Positions 1 through 10,737 of a stretch of 64,000 nucleotides of DNA are shown here, piece after piece. The notes beneath the pieces were generated by a model, which ran no database searches, was not told the DNA's origin, and worked only from the letters and a program-made list of their open reading frames with translations. This stretch comes from Symsagittifera roscoffensis (taxonomy: Eukaryota > Xenacoelomorpha > Acoela > Convolutidae). The position numbers and the translations under genes were made by a program. Numbering within the stretch: position 1 is the first letter of the stretch; every line of letters starts with the position of its first letter. The stretch spans positions 88,261,845 through 88,325,844 of the forward strand of contig NC_087062.1 of assembly GCF_963678635.1 (NCBI RefSeq). The letters are read 5' to 3'.

Positions 1-270
1 CATAGGAATAACGCTACTGACTTCATTTGGCTTCCAATTGTTTATCCATTACCAAACAATGAGTGCAACAAAGCTTGATTTATCCATTCAAAAATATCTT
101 CTTATTTCCAAACCTAATTTTTTTCAATCATTCTTTATTAAACATTTTTTATTAATTTTTTTATTCAAAAAAGCGATTACTCGCTTATACTTTTTCAAAA
201 ATTCGAAAAAACTGGCTTTAATATCAACAATCAAGCACAATCGAAGTGTGGATTTACCTCAAGCTAAATA

Positions 271-993
271 CAGTGCTGATTTAAATTATCCGGACAAAAC
301 GAACAAAACTTGAATTTTCAAACGCGTTTTTCTCAAATTGGGTTAAGATGAGACAAAAAGTGAAGAGGACAAAAGTTGCTTAGAATTTCACCATAATTAA
401 TATGGTTCCATTTTTTCTCCGAAATTCTCAACAAAATTTTTACCCCAAAAATGGGTCATTTTGGCTTTTTTCAATTAATCAAGACTTACGCTGAAACTAC
501 TTTGTTAATTGATATAAAAAATAAATCACAGGAAGCCTCTTACGCAGTTCAACAAAGTTTAAGAAGGGTTAAATCTCCAAAAATTTGCACAAATTGTTTA
601 AAATTTATTTTTAAACAGAGATTCTGGGTTTTATATAGTAAAAATCACATTTACTGACTATCAAGTGAAAATTTTTTCATTTACACTGGTTTTTGGAGAT
701 TTAACCCTTCTTAAACTTTGTTGAACTGCGTAAGAGGCTTCCTGTGATATATTTTTCATATCAATTAACAAAGTAGTTTCAGCGTAATTCTTGATTAATT
801 GAAAAAAGCCAAAATGACCCATTTTTGGGGTAAAGTTTTTGTTGAGAATTTCGGAGAAAAAATGGCACCATATTAATTTTGGTGAAATTCTAAGCAACTT
901 TTGTCCTCTTCACTTTTTGTCTAATCTTAACCCAATTTGAGAAAAACTCGTTTGAAAATTCAAGTTTTGTCCGGATAATTCAAATCAGCACTG
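271..993. mobile_element. Palindromic MITE, Tc1/mariner-like ends, copy 1
   Basis: Two long inverted arms (about 271-583 and 689-993) surround a loop of about 105 bp. The element starts CAGTGCTGATTTAA and ends with its complement, with TA on both sides (269-270 and 994-995). A TA target duplication and a CAGTGC terminus are typical of Tc1/mariner elements. There is no transposase; the short open frames on both strands are mirror readings of the arms. A foldback of this size could be transcribed into long double-stranded RNA. Confidence 0.85.
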
Positions 994-1201
994 TACAAAA
1001 AACACGTCACACAACTATAAAACAGAAATTTTGAAAAGTGGGGGAGGTGGAAAAGCCAATAAAACACGGCAAGGCAAGCAAGCCGGTAAAAACAGACAAA
1101 ATTTACACAGCCGACAAAAAAAACACCTAATTACTTCTGGAAAATATTTTGCAATTTCAGCTTTAGATACAGTACCACTGCATTTGAAAACATATTTAGA
1201 T

Positions 1202-1360
1202 TACCATGATTACTTCAATTGAAGATGACCTCAATTTCTGGCTCATCTGGTGAACTAGGTGGTTTAAGGGTAAAAAGTACCGCAGCCGAGTACTTTTTAG
1301 CCTTAAGCCACCTAGTTGGGCCAGAAACTGATGTCATCTTCAATTTAAGCAGTCATGGTA
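1202..1360. repeat. 159 bp hairpin with ~75 bp arms, copy 1
   Basis: Starts TACCATGA and ends TCATGGTA. The arms pair over about 75 bp with roughly ten mismatches around a 9-base loop (CGCAGCCGA near 1281-1289). The innermost 10 bp on each side pair perfectly. It could be a solo foldback element or a precursor-like RNA hairpin; the sequence alone does not decide. Confidence 0.8.
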
Positions 1361-1819
1361 GTCTTTTGCGTTGAATACTGCAAGGGTTCATCTATTCAAA
1401 ACCTGTCAATAAAAAACTCACTTTTCGTGGATACCACAATCCAGCTTGAAAAACTTTCTTCCAAAAAGACGGAAATTTTGCCAAAAGCTAGATCAAACAT
1501 ATTTTAATTAAAATAAAGACTGCTAAATCTAATGTTTCTCTTAAAATTGATTTGCATCATTTGAGCATGTTTAGCACAGATGACACGAGTGAATGTATGC
1601 GGAATCAGCCATTTACATAACATCCATATAATAAGCGTGTTCGTCTATACTTGAGTAGCATTTATAAATATTTATATTTTCCATAAAGGATTTGAAGAAA
1701 GAGAAAGCTTTATTGATTCCATTTAGCTCAATTCTTTCCCACGTGCGTTTGATTTCCCATCTTGGAATTTGGTATCATGTCACTTGGAATTAGTTAATCG
1801 ATGCTTTACCATATGGCTT

Positions 1820-1962
1820 TCAGTTTGTCGTTGAATCGGTCATGCAAGTAACGTGAACTATTTGCGGTTCACTTGATGTGGCATTATTAAAGCCTGGTAA
1901 ACGGACAAAGGCGGATTCAAAAAACGGCCCATTGCATACACAACATGTGGAATTGTCGTCAA
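1820..1962 (-). pseudogene. Truncated 3' end of the TGFBRAP1/VPS3-like gene
   Basis: Stop codon at 1820-1822 and about 47 upstream codons match the end of the intact gene at 4499-7057 almost base for base, including the zinc-knuckle HxxC. At about 1962 the match breaks off and continues into unrelated sequence, so no promoter or N-terminal region is present. The AATAAA at 1709-1714 is retained downstream. Confidence 0.88.
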
Positions 1963-2680
1963 ATACAAATACAAATCAATTTAATCACAGAGACAAAGTT
2001 GAGCTTCGCGCCACTTGCGGTTTAAAAATGAATGAGTACGATTGAAATCAAATGAAAAAAATCTTCAAAAATCGACTTTTGTCAAAAACAATTGCAAAAG
2101 CCCCAAAAGTCTGAAAATTAGCTGCAAGAAGCGCCGGTTGCCGTGCAACAATCACAGAATGCTCCCACTACACTACTTTTTGGCAACTTTAGAAAAAATA
2201 CCAAATAATCGGTAACTTAAAAAGAGCTGTTCCGAAAAAGCAACCAAAAACTTGGCTCAGTTTATAAACTGAGCCGAATTGCAACTGGAAAAGCTTATAT
2301 ACGATACCGAATTTGACCACCTACGAGATTATTTTGAGGCAGTCAAAAGAGGGCGGAAACACCACCTAACACCTTTGTCCTTTCCTAATCTATGGGAACA
2401 AAAAAATCTTCATGCTATCTCAATTATTGATATTCATAGATTACCCATCTCAATTATTTATCTTTTAGCATAAGCAAGCGAATTTCATGAAACACTATTT
2501 GACACCAATTAATCGCCGAACATTTTCAATTAATCAGCTGTTTATCAATTGATTGCACCAGTTGCAGCTGGTTCAAATACGTCAGCAGGCAAACTGCCAA
2601 GTATTTCCGAGCTTCAGAAGAAAAATCAAAAACAAAACACCTGAAATTTTACTGAAAAAATCAAAATGACGCTAGTGATT
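1963..2680. other. Unique spacer between the tandem copies, with a perfect palindrome
   Basis: No gene is supported; the one open frame (2279-2473) lacks recognisable domains and starts at a non-ATG codon. A perfect 22 bp palindrome lies at 2254-2275, centred on TTTATAAA. A TTAATCG(G/C)C-like motif recurs nearby without clear order. Confidence 0.6.
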
Positions 2681-2950
2681 CATAGGAATAACGCTACTGA
2701 CTTCATTTGGCTTCCAATTGTTTATCCATTACCAAACAATGAGTGCAACAAAGCTTGATTTATCCATTCAAAAATATCTTCTTATTTCCAAACCTAATTT
2801 TTTTCAATCATTCTTTATTAAACATTTTTTATTAATTTTTTTATTCAAAAAAGCGATTACTCGCTTATACTTTTTCAAAAATTCGAAAAAACTGGCTTTA
2901 ATATCAACAATCAAGCACAATCGAAGTGTGGATTTACCTCAAGCTAAATA

Positions 2951-3671
2951 CAGTGCTGATTTAAATTATCCGGACAAAACGAACAAAACTTGAATTTTCA
3001 AACGCGTTTTTCTCAAATTGGGTTAAGATGAGACAAAAAGTGAAGAGGACAAAAGTTGCTTAGAATTTCACCATAATTAATATGGTTCCATTTTTTCTCC
3101 GAAATTCTCAACAAAATTTTTACCCCAAAAATGGGTCATTTTGGCTTTTTTCAATTAATCAAGACTTACGCTGAAACTACTTTGTTAATTGATATGAAAA
3201 ATAAATCACAGGAAGCCTCTTACGCAGTTCAACAAAGTTTAAGAAGGGTTAAATCTCCAAAAATTTGCACAAATTGTTTAAAATTTATTTTTACAGAGAT
3301 TCTGGGTTTTATATAGTAAAAATCACATTTATTGACTATCAAGTGAAAATTTTTTCATTTACACTGGTTTTTGGAGATTTAACCCTTCTTAAACTTTGTT
3401 GAACTGCGTAAGAGGCTTCCTGTGATATATTTTTCATATCAATTAACAAAGTAGTTTCAGCGTAATTCTTGATTAATTGAAAAAAGCCAAAATGACCCAT
3501 TTTTGGGGTAAAGTTTTTGTTGAGAATTTCGGAGAAAAAATGGCACCATATTAATTTTGGTGAAATTCTAAGCAACTTTTGTCCTCTTCACTTTTTGTCT
3601 AATCTTAACCCAATTTGAGAAAAACGCGTTTGAAAATTCAAGTTTTGTCCGGATAATTCAAATCAGCACTG
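2951..3671. mobile_element. Palindromic MITE, copy 2
   Basis: Same element as at 271-993, with TA at 2949-2950 and 3672-3673 and 721 bp between. It sits at the same position in the duplicated block, so it was copied by the tandem duplication and not by a second insertion. Differences from copy 1 are a few point changes and a 4-base indel in the loop. Confidence 0.85.
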
Positions 3672-3880
3672 TACAAAAAACACGTCACACAACTATAAAA
3701 CAGAAATTTTGAAAAGTGGGAGAGGTGGAAAAGCCAATAAAACACGGCAAGGCAAGCAAGCCGGTAAAAACAGACAAAATTTACACAGCCGACAAAAAAA
3801 AACACCTAATTACTTCTGGAAAATATTTTGCAATTTCAGCTTTAGATACAGTACCACTGCATTTAAAAACATATTTAGAT

Positions 3881-4039
3881 TACCATGATTACTTCAATTG
3901 AAGATGACCTCAATTTCTGGCTCATCTGGTGAACTAGGTGGTTTAAGGGTAAAAAGTACCGCAGCCGAGTACTTTTTAGCCTTAAGCCACCTAGTTGGGC
4001 CAGAAACTGATGTCATCTTCAATTTAAGCAGTCATGGTA
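3881..4039. repeat. 159 bp hairpin, copy 2
   Basis: Identical in structure to the hairpin at 1202-1360 and at the matching place in the second duplicate. It lies about 350 bp beyond the VPS3 poly(A) signal, in the downstream flank of that gene. Confidence 0.8.
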
Positions 4040-4387
4040 GTCTTTTGCGTTGAATACTGCAAGGGTTCATCTATTCAAAACCTGTCAATAAAAAACTCAC
4101 TTTTCGTGGATACCACAATCCAGCTTGAAAAACTTTCTTCCAAAAAGACGGAAATTTTGCCAAAAGCTAGATCAAACATATTTTAATTAAAATAAAGACT
4201 GCTAAATCTAATGTTTCTCTTAAAATTGATTTGCATCATTTGAGCATGTTTAGCACAGATGACACGAGTGAATGTATGCGGAATCAGCCATTTACATAAC
4301 ATCCATATAATAAGCGTGTTCGTCTATACTTGAGTAGCATTTATAAATATTTATATTTTCCATAAAGGATTTGAAGAAAGAGAAAGC

Positions 4388-4393
4388 TTTATT
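4388..4393 (-). promoter_or_regulatory. Poly(A) signal of the VPS3-like gene
   Basis: AATAAA on the minus strand, 106 bases after the stop codon at 4499-4501. It is the only canonical hexamer I noticed in the near 3' flank. The duplicate at 1709-1714 is identical. Confidence 0.65.
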
Positions 4394-4498
4394 GATTCCA
4401 TTTAGCTCAATTCTTTCCCACGTGCGTTTGATTTCCCATCTTGGAATTTGGTATCATGTCACTTGGAATTAGTTAATCGATGCTTTACCATATGGCTT

Positions 4499-7057
4499 TC
4501 AGTTTGTCGTTGAATCGGTCATGCAAGTAACGTGAACTATTTGCGGTTCACTTGATGTGGCATTATTAAAGCCTGGTAAACGGACAAAGGCGGATTCAAA
4601 AAACGGACCATTGCATACACAACATGTGGAATTGTCGTCAATACAAATGGGACCAAGGGTTTTGATCATTTCAAGCTCTTTGGCCTTGTAGTCTTGAGCA
4701 ACTTGTAGAGTTGCGTATTGGCGTAAGCTAAGCAAACTACTCGCATTTGCTCTACATTTGAGAGCTTTTGTGACATGAGCACTAGCATCTTTCAGTTTGA
4801 AATCGTCAGGAATGTACTGTAATGTCTTCGAAGGACTGATTTTGTTCCCATGACGTTTAATTAACTCTAAACAGAGAGTCTTGTTGTTCAGTCGATCTAA
4901 CAAACTTTCGTACAATTTTTCGCCACTTTCATCTTGAACTTTTTCACAATAGTCGAGAGCTGATTCAAATTCAGTGACACCGTTATCTTTCAGAATAAGG
5001 GAGAGGGCTTTTTCATGCAGACCGAGTCTTCTTAAAAGGATAAGTGTTTCCTCCTCACAGCAGCTACAGTTAGCAAAGTATGATAGCGCCTCTTGCAGAT
5101 TTAAACTCGGTGAGCCTCTCAAAAATGTTCGAAATCTGTCTCTGTATGAAATTTCGTCTGTAAATTGTTCATTTTTTATCTCATGTACTTTCCTATGAAA
5201 TCGTTTGAACAAAATCAAGTTCACATTGTAATCGCACTTTTTATACAGGGCTTCAAGAAACCTGAGAACGAAATCAGAATGCTGGTCGAACTCTGTGACC
5301 ATCTTGGAGGGATGAAATGATGAATCAAGATCAACTAGATTCGCCCTCTCAATGGCTAAAGGCAAAGCAAGTTTGTCTTCGCCTTTTTCGCACAACCAGT
5401 GCAATGCATCTAATACAACACGAGTGGTTTGAAACTTTGAAATTGGATCGGTTAGAAAATGTATACCGGGAAATAAAGGGTCTTCAATTTTATTATCCAC
5501 TAGATCCATCCAAATTTGCAGAGAAACTTTCTCGTTGAAAATTTTATTCAAATGTAAAGCGGCTGAGTGCCACTGCTTGTTTTCTTTGAGCAGGGCCACC
5601 ACCAAGTCTCCATTAAAGGGTAGAAAAAAATTCTGGTCTATGAGCTCAAATAACTTAACCGAATCTGTTTGACAATAGAGATTGATCAAAATTTCAGCAC
5701 ATGCATCTAATGTTTCACTGTAAACTGAATCACTTCGTATGTATTGCATGATTATTGAAATATAAAAATCTGCATACTGATTGAAATGAGATGCGTTTTG
5801 AGCGCATAACTCGTCGATGTTGATTTCTTTACATTTGAAACGACTGCTTGTTTTACTACATGAAGGCCACATTCCTATCAAAGTTTCAATCTGCAAATCG
5901 GAACTTAGGAAAAGACGTCTAGCTTCTGAGAACTCTCTATTTTTGAGCTTAAAAAAAGCGCATTTCTGTTCCGTTTTTCTCTTGAATGCGAAGAAGTCTT
6001 CTTCGTTTTTCGCCGAATTAGTCTGATAATAATTATCCAAAACAGCTAGAGCTTCGTCAATTCTCTTCTCATCGAGTAATCCCTTTATCTGTTGCTGCTG
6101 AGTCAACAACAAAGCGACTAGTAGGTCTCTGCTCGAACCAACAACTACTTTTCCGTTTGTATTTTCCAGATGTTTCCAGCCAGGAGATGGAATACTCTGC
6201 TTCTGAATCTGATCTAGAACACTATGCACGGTCAGAAATTCGTCATCTAAAGCCAGAACATACGGATGCGAGAAAGCAGTAGCGAATGTTGTCGGTGACC
6301 ATGTAAGAGGTGGTTTTTGTGAAACACCCTGACTATTGGCAAAAACACCAAGAGCATTTGGCCCATTCAAAATGAACTCGCCAACACCAATGCGCTTCAC
6401 AAATGGCTCCACTATACTACCTTTTTGGTAAGGAAATAGCATTGAAGATGTGCCATTTTTCATGTCTGTTATGTAATAAGCCCCAGATGACGCCCATATA
6501 GCCACCCAACTGTCGACAGCGATACAAATCGGTATTTCAGACACAGACACTTGCTTGATTAGAGATAACTTATAGTCCAGTGAGAGATGGAACAACTGGA
6601 TCATTTTGCGCGAAGTGCCTATTAGAAACTCTACTCCTATTGTGTCGTCATTTACAGGATTCTGGTTTATACTCATGCATGAAATCGATTTTGCTCTGCC
6701 ACTAAGAGATGACACAATTTTTAAACTATTTGATTGTAAACAGTATAATTGCTCGTCGCAGACGCAAATAATAGCAGATATCGACAATGAACAAAAAAGA
6801 TTGCTTATTCTGGAGGAAACAGGAAGCTTTGTTGTAGCCAGGTGCTCCGTTGAAAAGACAGCAGATTTTCTACTGTTAGTTGCAATAGAAAATTGAATGA
6901 CTTGGCCATTAGTTGTTCCGATAAATAAATTATCTTGCTCCAAATCGAAGCAAGAGATACTGACGTTCAACAGAGCTAGGTCGCACTCATCAAGCAAACC
7001 ACTGAGCTCAAAAGTTTGGATACTCATTACATCGAGCTGAAAGCTAAAAACTTTCAT
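4499..7057 (-). CDS. TGFBRAP1: TGFBRAP1/VPS3-like CORVET tethering subunit, intronless
   Basis: Predicted 852-residue protein, close to vertebrate TGFBRAP1 (about 860). That family is the Vps3 ortholog of the CORVET complex, which tethers early endosomes through Rab5. Seen here: an N-terminal citron/CNH-like beta region (about residues 15-290) with the family-like string ALDDEFLTVHSVLDQ; an alpha-solenoid from about 320 onward including IKGLLDEKRIDEALAVLD (Vps39-1-type region); and a C-terminal zinc knuckle, CCVC followed by HVTC, around the family motif FVRLPG. The first in-frame ATG is at 7057, with a purine at -3. A second ATG at 7027 (MSIQTFEL) aligns with the vertebrate start (MSIKAF), so 842 residues is equally possible. 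Codons upstream of 7057 open only from a GTG. The whole gene is one exon, unlike its spliced neighbours, which suggests intron loss or an old retrocopy that replaced the parent. The frame is intact throughout. Confidence 0.9.
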   Translation of the reverse strand: MKVFSFQLDVMSIQTFELSGLLDECDLALLNVSISCFDLEQDNLFIGTTNGQVIQFSIATNSRKSAVFSTEHLATTKLPVSSRISNLFCSLSISAIICVCDEQLYCLQSNSLKIVSSLSGRAKSISCMSINQNPVNDDTIGVEFLIGTSRKMIQLFHLSLDYKLSLIKQVSVSEIPICIAVDSWVAIWASSGAYYITDMKNGTSSMLFPYQKGSIVEPFVKRIGVGEFILNGPNALGVFANSQGVSQKPPLTWSPTTFATAFSHPYVLALDDEFLTVHSVLDQIQKQSIPSPGWKHLENTNGKVVVGSSRDLLVALLLTQQQQIKGLLDEKRIDEALAVLDNYYQTNSAKNEEDFFAFKRKTEQKCAFFKLKNREFSEARRLFLSSDLQIETLIGMWPSCSKTSSRFKCKEINIDELCAQNASHFNQYADFYISIIMQYIRSDSVYSETLDACAEILINLYCQTDSVKLFELIDQNFFLPFNGDLVVALLKENKQWHSAALHLNKIFNEKVSLQIWMDLVDNKIEDPLFPGIHFLTDPISKFQTTRVVLDALHWLCEKGEDKLALPLAIERANLVDLDSSFHPSKMVTEFDQHSDFVLRFLEALYKKCDYNVNLILFKRFHRKVHEIKNEQFTDEISYRDRFRTFLRGSPSLNLQEALSYFANCSCCEEETLILLRRLGLHEKALSLILKDNGVTEFESALDYCEKVQDESGEKLYESLLDRLNNKTLCLELIKRHGNKISPSKTLQYIPDDFKLKDASAHVTKALKCRANASSLLSLRQYATLQVAQDYKAKELEMIKTLGPICIDDNSTCCVCNGPFFESAFVRLPGFNNATSSEPQIVHVTCMTDSTTN

Positions 7058-8156
7058 CTCAGCTGTCACAAAAACTCACAGGCCGCAGCAATCAGACTAA
7101 ATTGGTAATCTTCGCTATAAATTACAAAAGTATCAATTTTCATGAAAAATTTAGCTTCATATATTGTGGCCTCTTTATAAAAAACCCTCTTTTTAGGCTC
7201 GGTCAGTGAACAAGCAGGATAGGGCCACGCTAGACTTATACAAATACATCGAAAACTGTACAAGGGACCGATCGTTTAGCAGACCAATCTTTTAGCATAA
7301 AAAGTGAAAAATGAGTCTTTTAGCAGACCAACCTAAAAAAAGTGATGGATGATTGATTGACAGACTCAAAAAGACGCTCAGTCTGGGCCAAGCTTCTCCA
7401 ATTAAGACAATTATCAGACAATTTGTCCACAAAACTAACAACTTTGAAACTCAACAGTCTAAATTAGCGGCTAAACAAAGATTTACGCGCACAATAACAC
7501 TCGTGTTGAATTGAAGCGCAGCGGAGCAAGCGGTCGCTAATCGCCAATGCCGCGTTTGAAGTTAGCTATCACACTTTATAATTGTTCTGATTCTGCTAAA
7601 AAACTGGTCTGCTAAAATCCTTAGACCCAATAAAATAACATTTGTAAATTGATGAACCATTGTGCCAGTCGGTCATATCTAGAAGTTTGACCTTGAGGGA
7701 CACGAATATACGTGATTTTGGAGTGAAGTTTTATTTTTCAAAAATTCGAATGGAGCCTGTCATGCTCAGTTTTCTCGCGACAACTGAAAACATAAAATAA
7801 GAAATCAGAACAACCGAATTAACAATTGCGGGAAAGTTGTCAAATATATACAGTGGGAAATCGCTATTCGCAATTTCCAACGTAGAAAACTAGAGTAGAG
7901 CTGTCCTATCTGAATCTGACATAGGAGACCAACCGAACACGAGAGCAGAGCTTAAATCAACTGGACCAGTGTAAACCTTCAACGGAAAGGCGGACAAGTG
8001 AAGTCTAAGTCTCCCAATGGTCCAGAGCCAAAACTATATTCTTGAGTTAAAACTTACTTCCCTTGATTGGGATTCATCGTTAGAAAACTTCTTGAGTTAT
8101 ATTTGATTATATTTATGCCAGAGTCGTTAATTAGTTTAATTACTCTGTGTCTCAAG
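7058..8156. other. Upstream region of the VPS3-like gene
   Basis: No supported gene. It presumably contains the minus-strand promoter of the VPS3-like gene; no clear TATA or initiator could be assigned. It contains the inverted-repeat element at 7270-7620. The rest looks unique. Confidence 0.5.
7270..7620. mobile_element. ~350 bp terminal-inverted-repeat element
   Basis: Terminal inverted repeats of about 27 bp at 7270-7297 and 7593-7619 share the core TGGTCTGCTAAA with an outer and inner TGCTAAAA. The same GCAGACCA core recurs once more at 7324-7331. There is no coding capacity, so this is a non-autonomous (MITE-like) element. It lies about 200 bp upstream of the VPS3-like start codon. Confidence 0.7.
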
Positions 8157-9960
8157 CGTGCTGCTATGTAAGTACCAAATTTAGTTTTCTCGAGTGTGTT
8201 TTATGATTGTTATGTTGAGATAAGGCGAGTTTTAGGTTGGTCCATCTGAAATGGATCAAAGTTCCACTGTCTAATGAAAAGTAACTTAACGGATTGTTCC
8301 GACCCTGTTTTTAACGGCATTCGTGCATTTTGGGTATTTCGAGACCTAAGTATGGGAACGTTCTTATTTTCTAGAGTGGGGGGATATTTTGGTAGTAGCC
8401 TTTGAGCTGTAACGGGTTCTAGTCTCATGTCGCAAGCGAACCGAATTGGCTCCGACCGTTTTTGAGGTAGAAAAACACAAGAGATAGTGTCCCTGACTCT
8501 TGAGCCAATGGTTATAGGGCCTATTTTTCTTAAGCCTCACCTGTGACCGAAGTAGGCGACTGTTACAGTGTTTTTATGGCGCTTCTGGTTGTTTTTACGA
8601 CATCATGACTACGGAGTCGAACCCACTTCACACAGCTTCGGGCTGTAAGCCCATTCTAGAGTACCGGTGGTACGGTTCAGTGGGAACATGTAAGCCTTCC
8701 GGTTGTATCGTGATAGCTTTTTAAGAAAACTTGAGAACAAGGCCTAGCTAACCGAGTAAGGGGGGGTAACTAGGGGAACAAAAACACGAGCAAAAACACT
8801 AAAAAAGGAAACAAAAACAAGAAAAAGGGACAAAACCATAAAACAAAAAAAAGACAGTGACTTTGATACCAGATTAGTTGGATCAAACCTTTATATTAAT
8901 TAAATTGTATACCCATACTGTTTTATAAGACCGATCGTTTCGATCAATCTAGCAATCTAAACCAGTGACTTCAATAAGGTGCCCAAGTGGGGGGCGTTGT
9001 TAAGGGTTTTCAGATAGCTTGCAACCTAGCCGGATCACTAGGAGACTTGACTGGAAAAGGTGACCAGCCGAGTGGGAGAGTGGTTCACAAGGACAGAACC
9101 GGACCGCTAGGAAACTTGACTGGAAGAGGTGACCAGCCAAGTGGGAAGGTGGTGCTGGTGTCAAGTGCAGTGACGTCAAGGGGACAACCAGCACGGGATC
9201 ACTACAACAAGAAGAGGACGCACAGGGGTGTTCTCAAGTTGGGCAAACTGGTATCGTTAAAATCCACATTACATTATAGGAGATAAGTGTAAAATTGGAC
9301 AAGCGGAGCCATATTGTTTTGAGGAAATTTTTACACAAGCAGGCCTGGAAACAGGTCTACGGTTTTCTCTCGAGAGGTTTAGCACCCGGCGCTTAAGGGA
9401 TTTTTTGGCTTAAGAGGGGGACTAAAGAGGGGGGAGGTTAGAAGGGGATTGGTTAGGTTAGAGGTTCGCGGTTGTAAAGTGTAAAAAGGGGGGACACATT
9501 AGAGTAATTAATTGTTCGGCATCATCGATTTAGTTACATTAGATACTTACACGCGTTGGTTATAAGAAGCGGATATCCAAATTTAACATCGAGTTATGGT
9601 AGGTATCCTGGTCGGATCGGTAGGAGGGAACGGACATAGACAGTTTTTGTGATACCCCATAAGATCGCTAGCAGGGGGGAGGAAAACGCGTGGCAACCGG
9701 GTACCAGACATATTTTCGGACAAAGGTTGACATCTGTCAACCTTGAACTTTAGGTGGGTTGATCTCTCTGTTTTTGGAATTTTTCCTGTTTAAATTTTTA
9801 CGTTTTGGTGAAAATTTGTTGTTGGTATTTGAACGAACAGGTGATCACAAGATACCTGCGAGGAAGTTAGGGTTTCAAATAGCCTGAAACAACGAGAGGG
9901 AGATAAATACAGGGGGTCAGTGTTTGGGTTTTGGCCATTAAGATAGGGATTTTGGAATTT
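8157..9960 (+). repeat. Repeat D, diverged copy in inverted orientation
   Basis: In plus orientation this resembles the reverse complement of 14118-15430 (and 21483-22793). Shared landmarks include the stretch around 8630-8720 (CCCATTCTAGAGTACCGG), the cttgagccaatgg segment near 8500 and the GGAGATAAGTGT segment near 9280. Identity is visibly lower than between the two other copies, and it has extra sequence at about 8780-9260. No intact reading frame is shared, so D looks non-coding or decayed. Its class is unknown. Confidence 0.7.
9032..9155. repeat. Two-copy tandem repeat of ~76 bp
   Basis: The segment with GACTTGACTGGAAAAGGTGA (near 9045) recurs in slightly changed form near 9116, with the following GACCAGCC-AAGTGGGA part also repeated. 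It lies in the part of the D-like block that has no counterpart in the other D copies. The open frames across it on both strands are low-complexity by-products. Confidence 0.65.
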
Positions 9961-10055
9961 TTTTTTTACTAGAGCTCAAGTGGTGGTACACGGTACAGTG
10001 GTTCAAGAGTCCCCACAACGAAGAAGAAGAGATCCTATATCCGGACACTTAGTGA

Positions 10056-10620
10056 CAAGTCTTGGGACAGTACCGAAGAAGTCTTGGGACATTGCAGTCT
10101 GGGGACGGTCTTGGAGCAGTACGGTCTTGGGACAGTCTTGGGACGGTGCAGTCTTGGGACGGTCTTGGACCAGAGCAGTCTTGGCACGAAACAATCTTGG
10201 GACACTGGTCTTGGGACAGTAGTCTTGGGACAGTAGTCTTGGGACAGTGGCCTTGGGACAGTGATCTTGGGACAATGGTCTTGGGACAGTGGTCTTGGAA
10301 CAGTAGTCTTGGGACAGTGGTCTTAGGACAGTGGTCTTGGGACACTAGTCTTGGGACAGCAGCCTTGGGACAGTAGTCTTGGGACACTAGTCTTGGGACA
10401 GTAGTCTTGGGACAGTAGTCTTGGGACAGTAGTCTTGGGACAGTAGTCTTGGGACAGTAGTCTTGGGACAGTGGTCTTGGGTCACTAGTCTTGGGACAGT
10501 AGTCTTAGGGCAAGGGTCTTGGGACAGTGGTCTTGGGACACTAACAAGAAGTACTGGGACAGCACTGAATAGTCTTGGGGCAGTAGAGAGGAAGTCTTGG
10601 AACAGTATAAAGAAAGGGGT
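10056..10620. repeat. 14-bp minisatellite, unit GTCTTGGGACAGTA
   Basis: About 35-40 head-to-tail copies of a 14-base unit with variants (GGTC, CACT, spacer insertions at both ends). The centre (about 10360-10470) is most homogeneous and the edges degrade, as expected for slippage or unequal exchange. Long open frames on both strands repeat every 14 codons because 3 x 14 = 42 bp carries no stop; these are not genes. Confidence 0.95.
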
Positions 10621-10737
10621 GACGGTACTAAAGAGTACTAAGACAGGTTGAAGTAACCAATCGCAAAATTAAATTTTCTATCCAGTCCTAAAGATCCGGT
10701 ACTGTAGGGATCAAGAACATATAGAATTTTAAAAAAG

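Larger units (their letters stand above)
1..1962. repeat. Left copy of a ~2 kb direct tandem duplication
   Basis: Nearly identical to 2681-4641 at an offset of about 2680 bp, with only scattered substitutions and 1-4 base indels. It contains a palindromic MITE, a hairpin, the downstream flank of the VPS3 gene and the last 47 codons of that gene. It may extend left of the window. The match ends abruptly at about 1962, inside the VPS3 coding sequence. The high identity implies a recent event or ongoing gene conversion. Confidence 0.92.
2681..4641. repeat. Right copy of the ~2 kb tandem duplication
   Basis: This copy is contiguous with the intact VPS3 gene, so it is probably the parental arrangement. 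It begins at 2681 directly after unique spacer sequence and runs to about 4641, inside the VPS3 coding region. All internal landmarks (MITE, hairpin, poly(A) signal, stop codon) occur in the same order as in the left copy. Confidence 0.92.

Noticed and set aside
451-897. Mirror-image small proteins (GHFGFFQLIK...) on both strands
   Set aside because: They arise from the two arms of a palindromic MITE. The same peptide on opposite strands reflects the inverted repeat.
7067-7069. Upstream start of the VPS3-like protein at 7069
   Set aside because: The codon is GTG. The first ATG is at 7057, and the start that aligns with vertebrates is at 7027.
10003-10651. Several open frames of 60-110 codons rich in Leu-Gly-Gln-Trp or Ser-Gln-Asp
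   Set aside because: They are translations of the 14-bp minisatellite in different frames on both strands, not proteins.
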